Below are positions 47,701 to 57,100 of a DNA stretch of 64,000 nucleotides, piece after piece. The notes below the pieces were generated by a model, which searched no databases, had not been told where the DNA came from, and saw nothing but the letters and a program-made list of their open reading frames with translations. Positions within the stretch are counted from its first letter, which is position 1. The number at the start of each line of letters is the position of its first letter. The stretch comes from Prinia subflava. Lineage: Eukaryota > Chordata > Aves > Passeriformes > Cisticolidae. Both the position numbers and the translations under genes were made by a program. The stretch is from positions 98,045,239 to 98,109,238 of the forward strand of contig NC_086248.1 in NCBI RefSeq assembly GCF_021018805.1, read 5' to 3'.

Positions 47701-50700
47701 CCTTCTCCTCCATGGGCATGACCTGCTCCAACTGCAGGCTGGCTGGAGCTGTGGCAGCCAGGCTGAGGGAGCAGAGCAGAGGGGCTGCAGTGTCACCTCT
47801 GCACCCAGGTTGTCCTGGGCACCTCCTGTGCTTTGCTTTCCCTCTCCTGAGATGTGTGGGAGTGCCAGTTGTATCCCAGGGTCTTTGATGAGGGCAGCAC
47901 TTTGGTATCCTTAGGTGACTCGTGCAGTCACGTGCCTTGGGAAGTCCTTCCCTGGGGTTTTAAGAGGATGACTGGATAATTAGATTGCTCCACCTTCTTC
48001 AGAACCATGTTTCTCTAGCGACAGCCCCTGCTTTAGGGTATGGCTGGCCTCTGGCTCGGCAGCTGAGGCCTCGCTGTCACGGAATGCTGGGCTCCGTGGG
48101 ACTGCCCCTTCCCGGGCTGAGGGGCTCCCTGCTCCATCTGCCAGCCAGGCTATGCCAAGCCAAAGGTCACTCTTGAAAATAATTTCCTCAATTCACCACA
48201 GCGCTGAGTAACAGTGACAGGTGCCGGCTCAGATGATGCTAAAGCCTTGAGAAACAGTCACAAGCCTCAGATGAGGGGGTTGGTGTTACCTTTGGAGGAA
48301 GGGGGTTGCTGGTTGTGCTCTGCAGCTTCTCCAAGTCCACCGTCTTTCTCCTGGCTCCACCACCCCTCCATCTTTGCCTTTGGAAAGGCAGGAAATCTTG
48401 ATGTCACTTTTCCCTCATATATCTGTTTTTCTTTGGTTCTGGGTCAGTTTTAAACCCTGATGGCATCTCCTCAGGCAAGTCTGCAGCCCTGAAACCATGC
48501 TAGGTCCTTGTGGGGCTCCTTAGGAGTACCATGGGCTGCCCCATCCACCACAATCTCCTTGGTGCAAAGCTCTGCTGCTGTTACTGCTGTGCTGGCCACG
48601 TCAGTGTGCCAGGGATTAGGAGATAAAATAGTTCCTCATGGAAAAAAAATTATTCCCAACTCATAAAAATAAGGGTAGAAAAGGGGTACGATAAAAATTT
48701 ATGTGGCCATGGGCATGTATTTTAACTGAAAGTCTTTCATGGATTCTGTGGTGTTCAACTGACTTCCCTCCTCCTCTCCCTTTAAATTTCTTCATTTTCT
48801 GCATAATTTTCTTTGGCTTTCATCTAGGGCTGAAAGGGAAGAAGACATGATTAGAGCTGGATAAAACATTTTTAACAGGACTGGCTTCCATAAAAAGCCA
48901 TTCTGCAGAGATGGATGAGCTGTGTGAAAATCTGTCAGCTGAGATAAAGACAGTGGAAGGACAGCCTGGGGGCAGGAGGGTAGGATCCAGTGTCAGCTGT
49001 GGAACTGATGCACACATCCAGCTCTGGAGCCCTCACTTCTTATGATGAACAACAGCTGAGGGAAAATGGTTACCACCACCCTTCCTATCCCATGGTCCAC
49101 TGCTGGATGAGAGGATAGCCCTGCCTTGAGAGGATGTGAATATTGTGAAGGTTTGAACACAGCCTGGTCTGGAAGAAATACAGAGAATCTCTGGTAGGAG
49201 CAGTCTTCCATGAGATAACCTCAATGAAGCAAGAAGGATAAGATGTCAAAACAAACAAACAAGTCCCGTGGCCTGAGTTAGTTGGAGAATTCAACATATA
49301 CACTAGTTACAGGATTAACTGGCTGCTGCTGAGGAGCCTCATGGGCGCAGCTTCAGCCCTGTCCTAAATTAAAATGACAAACAATTGGTTAAAAATGTAA
49401 AGCAGGTTTTCAAAGCAGCTTGTAGCAGCCTGGGTGCCAAGAACAGATGTTGGAGCTTGCCCCATAGGGTTTGGTTCTTCACAGATGCTGGACTAATTTG
49501 GCACCTGATTTCCCAGGCTGGTGGTTTACACAGCAGCTGACAGTGTGCATAGTTGGGATGTCTGGAACGTGTTCACTGCAGGATCAGGTAAACCCTGCTC
49601 CATATGACAAAAGTAGTTGCCAGAAAGCCCTTTGGGTGTGGATTACAGCTTTGAAAATGAATGCCTGTTATGTACTCAGATCCTGGGCAGCTCTTGCTGA
49701 GGAGCCTGTGGGCAGGCTGTTCAGAAAGCCAGGTTTGATTTCTATGAGCTGGTGGGGAATAGTGGGCTAAGAAGCACAGAGTATGAGGATCACAGTGTGA
49801 AATCCTTGTGGAGCTGGGTCTGCTGTGCAAAAGAGTGTTTTCCCTTGCAGGTGGCTAAGAACCTGAATGAAAGTGGGATTTGTATTCCCAGGAGTTAAAT
49901 GCCTGTAGCTGTCTGTTTTGAAGTTGAGGAGAGGAGTTAGAGCTGCTGACGGTGACAAATACCAAAGGACTGGAAGCGTTTCCCTGCTGTAATAACTCAT
50001 GCTAATGCAACCCAAAACCTCCACCATTCAAAGTCAGGGGAGCTGCAGGCGTCCCAGCTCTGAGAGTAGGGCAGCCATTCTTCACATTCCCCTCCAGCAC
50101 TCAGAAAGGGTTGAAGTCTCCCAGGAGCCCCATTTTTCCAGCCCCAGCCTAACAGCCATATGTTTTCGCACTGCCTTCCCCTCCACTGCCAACACTGCTG
50201 CTCACATCACTTCTCACAGAGCTCTGGCTCCTCCATAGCTGAGCTCCTAGCTGTTCTGCTTCCTCTTTGCACCTTTTCTTTCACAGCAGGCTCAGAGTTT
50301 TCATAGCCTGTACCCTGTCAAAGCATCTGCCGTGGCTCCTGGGTACTCTGGTGGGAACCCTTTTGCTCCCTGGCCGTGCTGTCTCTCACAGGGTTATTGC
50401 ACTCTGATGGCAAAGCCAGCCTGCTGTTGGTCCTCCAGCCCTGCTCACCTGCCCTGCCACAGCTCAGAAACCTGCTTTCCATCTGCTCCCACTGCTGCTG
50501 CCCAGAGCCATTTATGCAGCAGGAGTTGATCCTGCCTTGCACCCTGGCTGGGAGCCCTTGGAAAACCCTTCCAGCCCTGCTCTTTCTAATTCCAAAGTTG
50601 ATGCTCACACAAAGTTACAAGCAGAACACCTGTTCCAGAAGTCCTTCTCCAGGGTTATGTAAAAGCATGGTTTATGGTTTCCCATCAGCCAAACCAGGTC

Positions 50701-52542
50701 TTGTCTGCTTGTGCACACACGTGAATAACAGGGAGGCAGCCATCCCTTGGCTGGGATCCTCTCAGGAGGTGCTCTTGGGTAATACAAGCACAGGTAAGGG
50801 ATAGAAAATGTTCAGCTGGAACAAACGTTGGACTAAACTCCTGTGAAACACTCCTAGGCTAAGCAATGTGTCTGTAAACCCATGATGCTTTGTCCAGCAC
50901 ATTTGGAAGTCCTTGTCAAACTATCAGCTGCTCCTCTTTTTATCCCAGAAAAATCCAGTGGTGAAAAAGATGGTAATCCCAGAGATCTCCTGTTGTTTGG
51001 TTAGCATCACACAGGACAAAGCGTCTCTGCTCCTCCACAGTTTTTTTCTGGGGCTGAGAAGCTGATAAAAAGCTGGTGAACATGAAAAAGCAGCAAAAGA
51101 AAAAACCTCCAAGTCAGCCCAGTGGAACGGGAGTAGCAATTGTTATAGCAAACCAGTACAGCAAACCTTTGAAATTTGGTCCCAGTGCCTTGATAGAAAG
51201 CAGAGCTTCACCTCTTATTTTTGTGATATTTGGGAACAGAACCCCAGGAGTTGCAGACATTTGCTATATATCACCTCTGGTCTCCCACTGACAGCTGCAA
51301 AGCATTTCCGCTGCTTTTCCCTGAAAAAATAGGATTGCACATTGTGTGGTTAGGAGTGTTCCTGCCTCTCTTCTGCTTTTTTCCCATCCTTTTGTTCTCC
51401 AACCACAGCCCAGTTCTGGCTATGGAATCTTTTGTCTCGTTAAACATATTCTTCCAGAAGCTTTTGTAGACATTCTCTTTGGTACCTGCAGTCCCTCAAT
51501 GACAGCTGCAATTTTGGGGAGGCTTGAAACATCCCAGTGACTTCTCCTGATGCCTCTTGAAGTCAGTGAGGTTTGAGGTTGACTTCGTAAGGGGCAGGAT
51601 CCAAGCCAAAGTGTTTGTTTTCCAGGTAGAAGAATGGCAAGAATCAACACTGCTCTCTCACCACCTTTCTTTTTCTTCCTCTGTGCAGGAATGGACGTAC
51701 ACATACAACCACCACATCCGCCAGCAGCAGCTGTGTTTGTCTGTGTACACCCTCTTCCCTGGTTCCCAGGTGCTGCTGTCACCTTGTAAAGAAGGTGACA
51801 ACAAGCAGGTGAGCCCTTTTCACTGATCCCCCATTTTGTTTGAGGCTTCCTTTCTTTCATCACAGTATTACCGCACATTAAATGGCCTGTGCTCTGACTT
51901 CATCTGGGAAGCAGAGTCAATTTGGGAGTGCAGACTCTGGCCTGTTCAGCCCTTTGCCTCTTAAATGAGTGTGTTGATAAGGATGTCTATTAGCGAGGGT
52001 GGTGATCTGGATACTTCAATGCAGAAGTCAAACCCAAACTGGCAATTTAGTTCACATGGGCTGCCAGTCAGGCAGCAGATGCTAACATTTCCCTGCAGTT
52101 AATCACTGAGCTGGCATTTGAACCAGTGACCTGGGGAAAAAGCTGTTAGTAATATATTATCTTCCTGAAGCCAGGCAGAGGCTGAGTTAAATGAGTGTGC
52201 TTCTGATGGGAAAAATGCTCAGCGTGTGCTCTGCTCGGCGTGGGTTTGGGGACCTTGTACTTGACAGCATCAGGCCACAAGGGCTTGATGACAGCTGTCC
52301 TCTTGATGCTGGACCAGTGCAGTAAAAGCATCGTGGGGAGGAAGCTGGGTCACCTGTGTGTCCTGTCGTGTGTCTCCCCTCAGCGCTGGGGCAAAGTCGG
52401 GGCACACATCGAGCACATAGCTTCCCGCTTCTGCCTGGACACCGAGACCTTCGGGGACACGAACGAGAGCGTCAAGGAGCTCGTCATCAATCCCTGTGAG
52501 AGCACAGCCATGAGCCAGCGCTGGGACATGGTGATGTCTTGA
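14631..52542 (+). CDS. GALNT14: Polypeptide N-acetylgalactosaminyltransferase 14 (3' 13 exons; N-terminus outside window)
   Basis: The enzyme is a Golgi type II membrane protein of family GT27. It transfers GalNAc from UDP-GalNAc to Ser/Thr of acceptor proteins, the first step of mucin-type O-glycosylation, using Mn2+. The 13 exons (14631-14729, 23223-23290, 25768-25833, 27882-28003, 32201-32288, 32938-33022, 34415-34518, 38943-39069, 41632-41724, 43021-43104, 44272-44416, 51689-51808, 52384-52542) total 1360 nt and encode 452 residues in one uninterrupted frame with GT..AG introns throughout. In this partial protein, D99-S100-H101 is the metal-binding D-x-H, H233 the third metal ligand, W205-GGEN-F210 the GT27 signature, and residues from about 325 to 452 the ricin-type lectin domain. 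I prefer GALNT14 to GALNT16 or GALNT2 because of the linker '[20 protein letters not shown]', the '[10 protein letters not shown]' start of the lectin domain and the C-terminal 'SQRWDMVMS', which match my recollection of human GALNT14. Human GALNT14 is about 552 residues, so about 100 are missing upstream. Family assignment is near certain; the paralogue call is strong but not tested by alignment. Confidence 0.92.
18158..18180. repeat. A-rich low-complexity tract
   Basis: Run of A with single T interruptions ending in about 11 A. Confidence 0.85.
19272..19352 (+). repeat. Dispersed repeat, copy A
   Basis: Matches copy B (22411-22500) in direct orientation. The 43-base core 19297-19339 differs from 22435-22477 at about six positions by eye, without gaps. 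Family not recognised. Confidence 0.6.
21579..21776 (+). mobile_element. CR1 LINE 3' end
   Basis: Same layout as the copy at 9885: 'ggaagaaattcttttctgtg', a diverged ORF end, then 'gagggtcccttccaacccaa' and a 'ttctgattctatggttctgt' tail. There is a deletion near the start relative to the other copy, where the 'RHWNRLP' stretch is missing. Confidence 0.88.
22344..22370. repeat. Tandem duplication, period 13
   Basis: 'gcattgaccctttg' occurs twice with a shared base. Confidence 0.9.
22411..22500 (+). repeat. Dispersed repeat, copy B
   Basis: Partner of the copy at 19272-19352, 3.1 kb away in the same intron. Similarity begins at 'tccatgtctta' and fades after the 'ctggagcca' block. It does not overlap the nearby CR1 tail. 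Confidence 0.6.
22540..22553. repeat. TAA microsatellite
   Basis: Short AAT/TAA run of four to five units. Confidence 0.85.
23223..23290 (+). CDS. GALNT14: GALNT14 coding exon, nucleotide-binding part
   Basis: 68 bp exon between CCGTAG and GTAAGT. It encodes [23 protein letters not shown] and leaves one base of the next Pro codon. The ILVDDFSDD strand is the family's conserved nucleotide-binding region. N36-R37-T38 (numbering of the visible protein) is an N-glycosylation sequon. Confidence 0.96.
23291..25767 (+). other. GALNT14 intron, 2.5 kb
   Basis: No gene or recognised transposon. The one feature of note is an ATGCAT/octamer cluster at 24661-24697. Confidence 0.85.
24661..24697. promoter_or_regulatory. 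Octamer/ATGCAT cluster
   Basis: Contains two ATGCAT-type sites and a perfect ATTTGCAT (24684-24691), the reverse complement of the octamer, within 37 bases. Confidence 0.3.
25768..25833 (+). CDS. GALNT14: GALNT14 coding exon (small)
   Basis: 66 bp exon between CCCAAG and GTAAGA. It encodes [22 protein letters not shown], the loop and strand after the VDDFSDD motif. The R-N-x-x-R-E-G-L stretch at the junction with the next exon is typical of GT27 enzymes. The exon is more GC-rich than the introns around it. Confidence 0.95.
25834..27881 (+). other. GALNT14 intron, 2.0 kb
   Basis: No gene or recognised repeat. It includes an AT-rich patch around 26168-26200 and a perfect 14-base palindrome with NFI-like half sites at 27651-27664. 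Confidence 0.85.
27882..28003 (+). CDS. GALNT14: GALNT14 coding exon with the D-x-H metal site
   Basis: 122 bp exon between GAACAG and GTGAGT. It carries RSRIRGAD, then [11 protein letters not shown] with the catalytic D-S-H (residues 99-101 of the visible protein), which coordinates Mn2+ and the UDP-GalNAc diphosphate in this family. It continues to [11 protein letters not shown]. All residues expected for an active site here are present, so there is no sign of a pseudoenzyme. Confidence 0.97.
28321..28470. promoter_or_regulatory. Candidate intronic conserved element with octamer motif
   Basis: AT-rich island with TAATTA-like and TTTAAT sites and a perfect ATGCAAAT octamer (28405-28412), a POU-factor site. 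Contrasts with GC-richer flanks. Regulatory function is inferred from motif density only. Confidence 0.35.
30009..30036. repeat. Short tandem repeat, period 10
   Basis: 'gtgtgccacc' occurs twice, followed by a diverged third copy. Confidence 0.85.
32201..32288 (+). CDS. GALNT14: GALNT14 coding exon, GT-A core
   Basis: 88 bp exon between TTGCAG and GTAAGT. It encodes [20 protein letters not shown] and then VAASSDLRG, ending with one base of a Gly codon. The [10 protein letters not shown] strand is strongly conserved across the family and lies behind the active site. Confidence 0.96.
32289..32937 (+). other. GALNT14 intron, 0.65 kb
   Basis: A short intron with no feature beyond its splice sites and 3' pyrimidine tract. 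Confidence 0.88.
32938..33022 (+). CDS. GALNT14: GALNT14 coding exon, acceptor-side loop
   Basis: 85 bp exon between TTTTAG and GTAAGT. It encodes [21 protein letters not shown] and LDPTEPI-K. The [10 protein letters not shown] segment is a hallmark of the GALNT2/14/16 subgroup, and the '[16 protein letters not shown]' wording favours GALNT14. Confidence 0.96.
33023..34414 (+). other. GALNT14 intron, 1.4 kb
   Basis: Nothing recognisable apart from the splice signals. The overlapping open frames at 33450-33830 do not resemble any family. Confidence 0.85.
34415..34518 (+). CDS. GALNT14: GALNT14 coding exon with the WGGEN motif
   Basis: 104 bp exon between CTTCAG and GTGAGT. It encodes [20 protein letters not shown] and then [14 protein letters not shown]. 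The [10 protein letters not shown] signature, which forms part of the substrate site, is intact and is split after the Phe, with Glu211 completed in the next exon. Confidence 0.97.
34519..38942 (+). other. GALNT14 intron, 4.4 kb
   Basis: Contains a probable old CR1 fragment near 38140-38260 on the minus strand. The rest is unique sequence of moderate GC content with many short chance open frames. Confidence 0.85.
38140..38260 (-). mobile_element. Possible ancient CR1/L3-like fragment
   Basis: 'gattcatagcttcataagca' at 38144-38163 followed by 'gggccagatggacccattag' resembles the reverse complement of old CR1 tails common in reptile genomes. Strongly diverged; the edges are guesses. Confidence 0.45.
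38943..39069 (+). CDS. GALNT14: GALNT14 coding exon with third metal ligand and mobile loop
   Basis: 127 bp exon between CTTACAG and GTAAGT. It encodes [21 protein letters not shown] and then [22 protein letters not shown]. His233 in V-G-H-V-F is the family's third metal ligand. The [12 protein letters not shown] segment is the flexible loop that closes over UDP-GalNAc. Confidence 0.97.
39070..41631 (+). other. GALNT14 intron, 2.6 kb
   Basis: Contains an exact 20-base direct repeat with 24-base period at 39498-39541. No other recognisable feature. Confidence 0.85.
39498..39541. repeat. Direct repeat, 20 bases, period 24
   Basis: Two exact copies of a 20-mer (39498-39517 and 39522-39541) separated by four bases; a recent local duplication. 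Confidence 0.9.
41632..41724 (+). CDS. GALNT14: GALNT14 coding exon, end of catalytic domain
   Basis: 93 bp exon between CCTCAG and GTAAGG. It encodes [20 protein letters not shown] followed by [10 protein letters not shown]. The [16 protein letters not shown] block is universal in GT27. The A-A-Q-G-R-P-L stretch is the less conserved part and is unusually GC-rich with many CpGs for this window. Confidence 0.96.
41725..43020 (+). other. GALNT14 intron, 1.3 kb
   Basis: Begins with an 11-base tandem repeat at 41744-41770, close to the donor site. AT-rich in 42660-42780. No gene. Confidence 0.85.
41744..41770. repeat. Tandem repeat, period 11
   Basis: 'gcctgtgccct' repeated about 2.5 times, starting 20 bases after the donor site at 41725. 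Confidence 0.9.
43021..43104 (+). CDS. GALNT14: GALNT14 coding exon, catalytic-lectin linker
   Basis: 84 bp exon preceded by a clear polypyrimidine tract and CCACAG. It encodes [21 protein letters not shown] and ENVYPEL, ending with two bases of an Arg codon. The donor is GTACGG, the weakest of the set. Reading through it would add [10 protein letters not shown] and then stop at 43133-43135. Both the frame and the family favour splicing here. Confidence 0.95.
43285..43340 (+). mobile_element. CR1 LINE tail fragment
   Basis: About 55 bases only: 'ttgggggtcccttccaaatc' followed by 'aggatattctatgatacc'. This is the extreme 3' end of a CR1 element inserted in the intron 180 bases after the exon ending at 43104. 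Confidence 0.8.
43891..43929. repeat. T-rich low-complexity tract
   Basis: Almost pure T with a few C, inside the intron before the first lectin exon. Confidence 0.85.
44272..44416 (+). CDS. GALNT14: GALNT14 coding exon, first lectin repeat
   Basis: 145 bp exon between CCACAG and GTAAGA, ending in phase 0. It opens with [21 protein letters not shown] and continues through LNPCNSS to the final Gln. The alpha repeat of the ricin-type domain starts at Cys330-Leu331-Glu332. N350-S351-S352 is a sequon that I do not recall in human GALNT14. The stretch after CLES is the least conserved part of the protein. Confidence 0.94.
44417..51688 (+). other. GALNT14 intron, 7.3 kb
   Basis: The second-longest complete intron, interrupting the lectin domain in phase 0. 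It holds an A run at 45615-45626 and an AT-rich, homeodomain-motif-rich region near 47085-47235. No gene or clear transposon was recognised. Confidence 0.85.
51689..51808 (+). CDS. GALNT14: GALNT14 coding exon, second lectin repeat
   Basis: 120 bp, exactly 40 codons with both ends in phase 0, between GTGCAG and GTGAGC. It encodes [20 protein letters not shown] and then [20 protein letters not shown]. The beta repeat is centred on Cys376-Leu377-Ser378. The first Trp and the final Gln form the Q-x-W signatures with their neighbouring exons. Skipping it would keep the frame but remove a whole lectin repeat. Confidence 0.96.
51809..52383 (+). other. GALNT14 intron, 0.6 kb
   Basis: The shortest intron of the gene; nothing beyond splice signals. 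Confidence 0.88.
52384..52542 (+). CDS. GALNT14: GALNT14 terminal coding exon, third lectin repeat and stop
   Basis: 159 bp of coding sequence after CCTCAG, ending in TGA at 52540-52542. It encodes [20 protein letters not shown] and on through [10 protein letters not shown] to SQRWDMVMS. The gamma repeat has a canonical C-L-D (417-419) and Q-R-W (445-447). N427-E428-S429 is a sequon. The exon and the following 100 bases are the most CpG-rich part of the locus. Confidence 0.96.
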   Translation, partial: RWGKVGAHIEHIASRFCLDTETFGDTNESVKELVINPCESTAMSQRWDMVMS

Positions 52543-54135
52543 CCTGCCGGAGGATGTGCGTGGCGGGGACGGGCACCGGGACGCGGCTACGCGCGGCTGA
52601 GACGCGCCGGATGGGGCTCGAATCCAAACCATCGGGGTCCCTGTGTGCTGTGGGACAGGAGGAGAATCATTCACATAAAAATGGGACACGGCTCTGCGGG
52701 TGGAACAGTGGCTGTTGACCGCCAGGCATGCAGCTGGTATTGGCCTGGTGATGGCCAAGGAGGAGGCATGGCAGAAAAACAAGCTTGAAATGTTTCAGAG
52801 GGGTGCTGGGGCTCCTGCAATGGGCTGTACAGAACTTCAGCATGCACAGCATTGAGTAATCTCCTTGGCAACACAGGTGGAAGAGCCTTTAATGCCTAAA
52901 GGGGACCTAGGCTGAGCAAAACAAGCATCTCAGCAGCTCTTGAGCGTTGAAGTGGGTGCACAAGATGAGATGTGCCAAGGGATGCTAAGAAACATCGCGG
53001 GGGATGAAGTGGAAGACAGTGAATTATTTTTGCACTTTGCTGTGGATGTTTCTGTCCTCTGCAGACAGCACGGGTGGAGCTGTGTTGCACATTTGAATTG
53101 GTACGAGGTCCACGTCCATGTTGTGCATACAGAGCAGAGCAGTCCTTGGTGGCTGTGGCCAGGATCAGAACAGCGAGTGACGGGGGAATCCTCTTCTGTG
53201 CTAACTGCACACGCTGCTTGTTGAATCTCCAAAGCCCAAGCAAACAGAGGATTCAGTGTGAGATTAAAGGATATAAATTTCTGTCTAGCTGGGAGGAAAG
53301 GCAGTAACATGATTATTTCTCCTTTCTGAAGGCCATGGGTCACTGAAAACTCCTCTAAAATTTTGCTATGTGTCTCTCACTGCTCTGTTTCGGATCCGGA
53401 CTAATTCAAATTTTCACTTCCATAAAAGTAATATTTTTGGTAATTGAAGGTAATTGTGTCATATTTCTGTTTCCCAATTTCCAAACTACAGATGAAGGGA
53501 CTCCCATAAAGTGCTGCTACTGATGGAATGGTGAAGGTTTAATTTTTAATTAAAATTAGAGACTGCACCAAGAAAAGAAAAGGGGTATTACCTGGGTTTG
53601 CTTCCCAGTTACCCTGTGGCCCACAATGTAAAGTACTGAAGAAAAGGTTTGGGATTGCCCATTCACTCTGCAGGGCAGCCTGAGCCATGATGTATCTCTC
53701 TCTCAAAGTCACTTAGCATAGCCAGACCAGGCAGAAATGATTTCCTCAGCTTTTGGAGATAAGTCTGTTACCAGAGATCATGTCAGGTGCTGCCACTGTG
53801 TGGGAGTGAGGTGACTGCCTGAGGAGAGTAGGACAGACGGAGGGATATTAGGAACAGAAGACTGGAAGGTCCTTTCCAGCCTGTCTTTCAGGGCAGCTGT
53901 CACTACAGCCACAGGTAACACCAAGAGCTGTCCACACAGCTCTTGTGTAGTAACGACTCTCAAAGAGAACTTTCACAGGGCTGTCAATGTGACTTGAAAA
54001 AAAATACATAGTTTCTGTCTTAAAATGCTAGGATTTAGCGAAAATCCTATCCTTTGTTTCCTGTGCTGCAAACTGCAGGTGGAATACCATAAGCTTTAAG
54101 CCTTCAAGTGCTCTCAGCATCCCTTCTTGAATAAA
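52543..54135 (+). other. GALNT14: Probable GALNT14 3' UTR region (end uncertain)
   Basis: Sequence directly after the stop codon. The first 90 bases are CpG-dense, then composition returns to the local average. Candidate poly(A) signals are ATTAAA at 53263-53268 and 53549-53554 and AATAAA at 54130-54135. The last is the canonical hexamer and is followed by T-rich sequence. The true end cannot be set without transcript data. Confidence 0.45.
54130..54135 (+). terminator. Candidate poly(A) signal AATAAA
   Basis: First canonical AATAAA noticed on the + strand after the stop codon, about 1.6 kb downstream, followed within 30 bases by a T-rich stretch. Earlier ATTAAA variants at 53263 and 53549 are alternatives. 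Confidence 0.35.
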
Positions 54136-57100
54136 TTGCTGGCTTTCAGGATTTTACTGCCTCAGTTTCTCCTCCCTCAGTGCTGGGAGAAAGCCATGTG
54201 TATAAATCTTCCCGGCTTTAGAAGCAGAACCAGTATAGCTCTTTATGTGCAAAAGGTCGCAGTGCAAAATGCTTTTCATGTGCTGCAGTGATTACTAACC
54301 TCATCAAGCTCCCTTGGAGCCAGCCTCAAGGGCTTCTGCTATGAAAGGGCTGGAGCGAGCTGTCCTTTCATGGTGGGAGCTGGCATTGTTTCCGTGCCAC
54401 CACTCTGACCAGGAAACAAAGAGGAGCACTTCAAATGGAATGGACCCATTTCACAAAGAAGGGCAGTGACCTTGGGCTTCTTTTTAATTGAACAGGGACA
54501 TATCACATCTACTTTTTACAATGGTGATGACAGGCAAGGGGTAGTAATTCCCTGTCTAGTGTTTACAAGGGAAAGCAGCTCCCAAGAGCTTGAAGCTTAA
54601 CACGTTCACACCTGTACTGTGCCCGCAGCCTGCGGCTGCCCAGCGCCTGGCAATTTGAGTCTGAAAATTCAAAATTGCTGAACAACTTGGCAGGGGTTTT
54701 GAAGGTCAGCACCTGGCAGGTACACTCTGAGCAGGATCTCAGACCTGTCTAGCTTTACTGTTCTCCACCAAAGGTGAAGATCTCCGTTCTCCTGACAGCC
54801 AAAGCTCTCTCAACTGCTCTTTGCCTTAGCAGAAACAGCTACCTCACTACATATGTGTGTGTGCTTGGGCACACGGACCCATGGGACCTGCAGGGATGTG
54901 TTCTAGCAAGGAGTTGTTTGACCAGCTTTGCAGCTCATGCATTTTTGGAAATACAAATGCTATAGCAAACCCCTCCTATTCCAAAACATGCACCAAGTGA
55001 TCACTGTGAACACATCTGGGGACAGTGGAAGGCAGGCAGTGGAGAGGGGGCATCAGGCAGCAGCAGCCAAGTTCAGCTAAGTCTCTTCAGGCCCAAAAGC
55101 CACCACGTACCTCACAGACCTGGGGAACAGCAGCACTTGTCAAACTGGTGATTGTGTTTCACACAGCCATCAGCTGTAACCCTTAGGCTATTTCATGGTC
55201 CAGGAAATGAGATTATCCCTATGGATCAGCAGTGTTTTCAGAGAAGCCTGAGAGTATCAGCCTGACTCCTGGGGAGCTTTATATAAAGCTGGCAATGGTC
55301 TGGCAGTCTCCAGATTTAGCCCCAGTACGGCATTTAGCAAATCTGCTTGACACCCCTGCAGAGAGACCTTGCGTTGTGTCAGGGAAAAGGTTAACTTGCT
55401 GCTGAAATCCAACTCATACCTTCAGGTTTGTTTCATTTATTAAAATACACTGAAAACAGATGAACTTTTCTTGCTTTGTGTTTTTTCAATGCCTAGACAA
55501 ATTATTATCATGCTGTGAACAGGTACAATGTGACTGATTGGGATCTAGATGGGCTCCCATGCCAATGCTTCTTAAGCCCCAGCATCACTTGGTCATAATG
55601 CTTTTTGGCAACATTTTGCACTGACTTGAAAGAACATAAGATAAAGTAGAAAATATGATTCTAATCCTGGCTGTTGAGCTTTGTGACAGCCTTTATGATC
55701 TCCAGGTAAGTCTTGTCTTATGCCTTGGTAAAATTAGATTCAGAGCAGGAAACTCAAGGCTAGAACTACTACTGAAAGAGGCAACTAAGGCTATCCAAAA
55801 AAAAACCCCAAACACACCAGAAAGAATAAAAATAAAAAATAAAAAAGCGCTTCCCCTCTCTCTCTAAGGAGATCTGTGTTCCAATGAGAAAAAATCTGTC
55901 TGGTTTTAGTTGGGTTTAGTTGGAGAAGTCTTGCAGTCCTTGTGATGCTGGTTATGTGATTTCTAGGTCTCTTGTGCTCATGTTCTCTCTGTACCAGTGC
56001 AGTACCCATAAGGTAACAAAGGTAACAACACAAATCATCTGTGCAGATTACAACATGTTGAGGTAGTGATTTAGTGGTAAAGAGGTGGAAACAGAATTCA
56101 AGGATCTTTGTTTATCCAGCAAATGCAACAGCAGAATGGGGCTGGTGGTCGAAGACTGGAGAAGACCAGATGAAGACTGGTGGTGATTCAAGACAAGCAC
56201 AGCCTTGAGGGCTAATCCCTTCTTCTGCTTCTAGGAGTGGCTTGGGATAGCTTACTTCATTTCCCTGCCACAGTTTCCCAAAATTTTAGAAGACTGAGTG
56301 TCTTGAAGAGAGAAAAAGCCAAGGATTAGTTTTTGTTGCATGCAACGCAGCAGCACTGGGCTGGCAGTCTCCATGGACCCTTTTTTATCTGTCTGTACAG
56401 AGTCTGGTACAGATGGAGTTAATTTTCTTCATAACCTCCATAGCCTGTAAGGTCCTGTGGTTTAGACTGGTGACCAAAACCGTGTTGATAACACACAACA
56501 ATGTTTTAGTTATTGCTGTGCCTGCACAGTGTCAAGGCCTTCTCCATCTCTCACTCTGCTGCCCCTGCCAGCAGGCTGGGGCTGGGGGAGAGGGTTGGGA
56601 GGGGAGACAGCTGGGACAGCTCCCCCAGACTGACCAAACACACATCTCATACCATGTAATGTGGCAAAGAGGTAAAACTGGGGGCAGTTCTGCCATAGGA
56701 GGTCTCTGCCTGGCTGGGCATCAGGCTGCAAGTGGTGACTGCCTTTGCATCACTTGGTTGTTTTGGGGGTTGTTTCATTTCATTTTCCTTCATGACTGTC
56801 TTTATCTTGACTCACAACTTTTTCTCACTTTTGCCCTTCAAATTCTTTTTCCCATCCTGTTGGGCAGGGAGGGAGGGAGTAGGGGCTGAGCTGCCAGACA
56901 GGGTCAGCCCACCCCAGTGCCCCAAGCGTATCAGGGTCTGTGGTGTAAAAGGCTGGTGTTCCTTCTGGCTCAGGCTCTGATCACAACTCTGCAGTACAAT
57001 CTGCACTGCTCACATCTCAGATTTTTAAAGCCCAGTGAAAAGCTGGGGGCTAGGATTGTTTGTAGAAGTGGTAAAAGAAGCAAAGTCAACCAGATTTCAC

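Noticed and set aside
14631..52542. Assignment to GALNT2 or GALNT16 instead of GALNT14
   Set aside because: The catalytic domain is close to both, but the linker, the IRQRQ-CLES start of the lectin domain and the SQRWDM C-terminus fit GALNT14 as I recall it and not the other two.
52270..52782. 170-codon minus-strand open frame over the last exon
   Set aside because: A shadow of the GC-rich coding exon on the opposite strand; no family resemblance.
53850..53885. Possible further CR1 tail ('ggaaggtcctttccagcctg')
   Set aside because: Only about 20 bases look similar and the ATTCTATGATT end is missing; too short to call.
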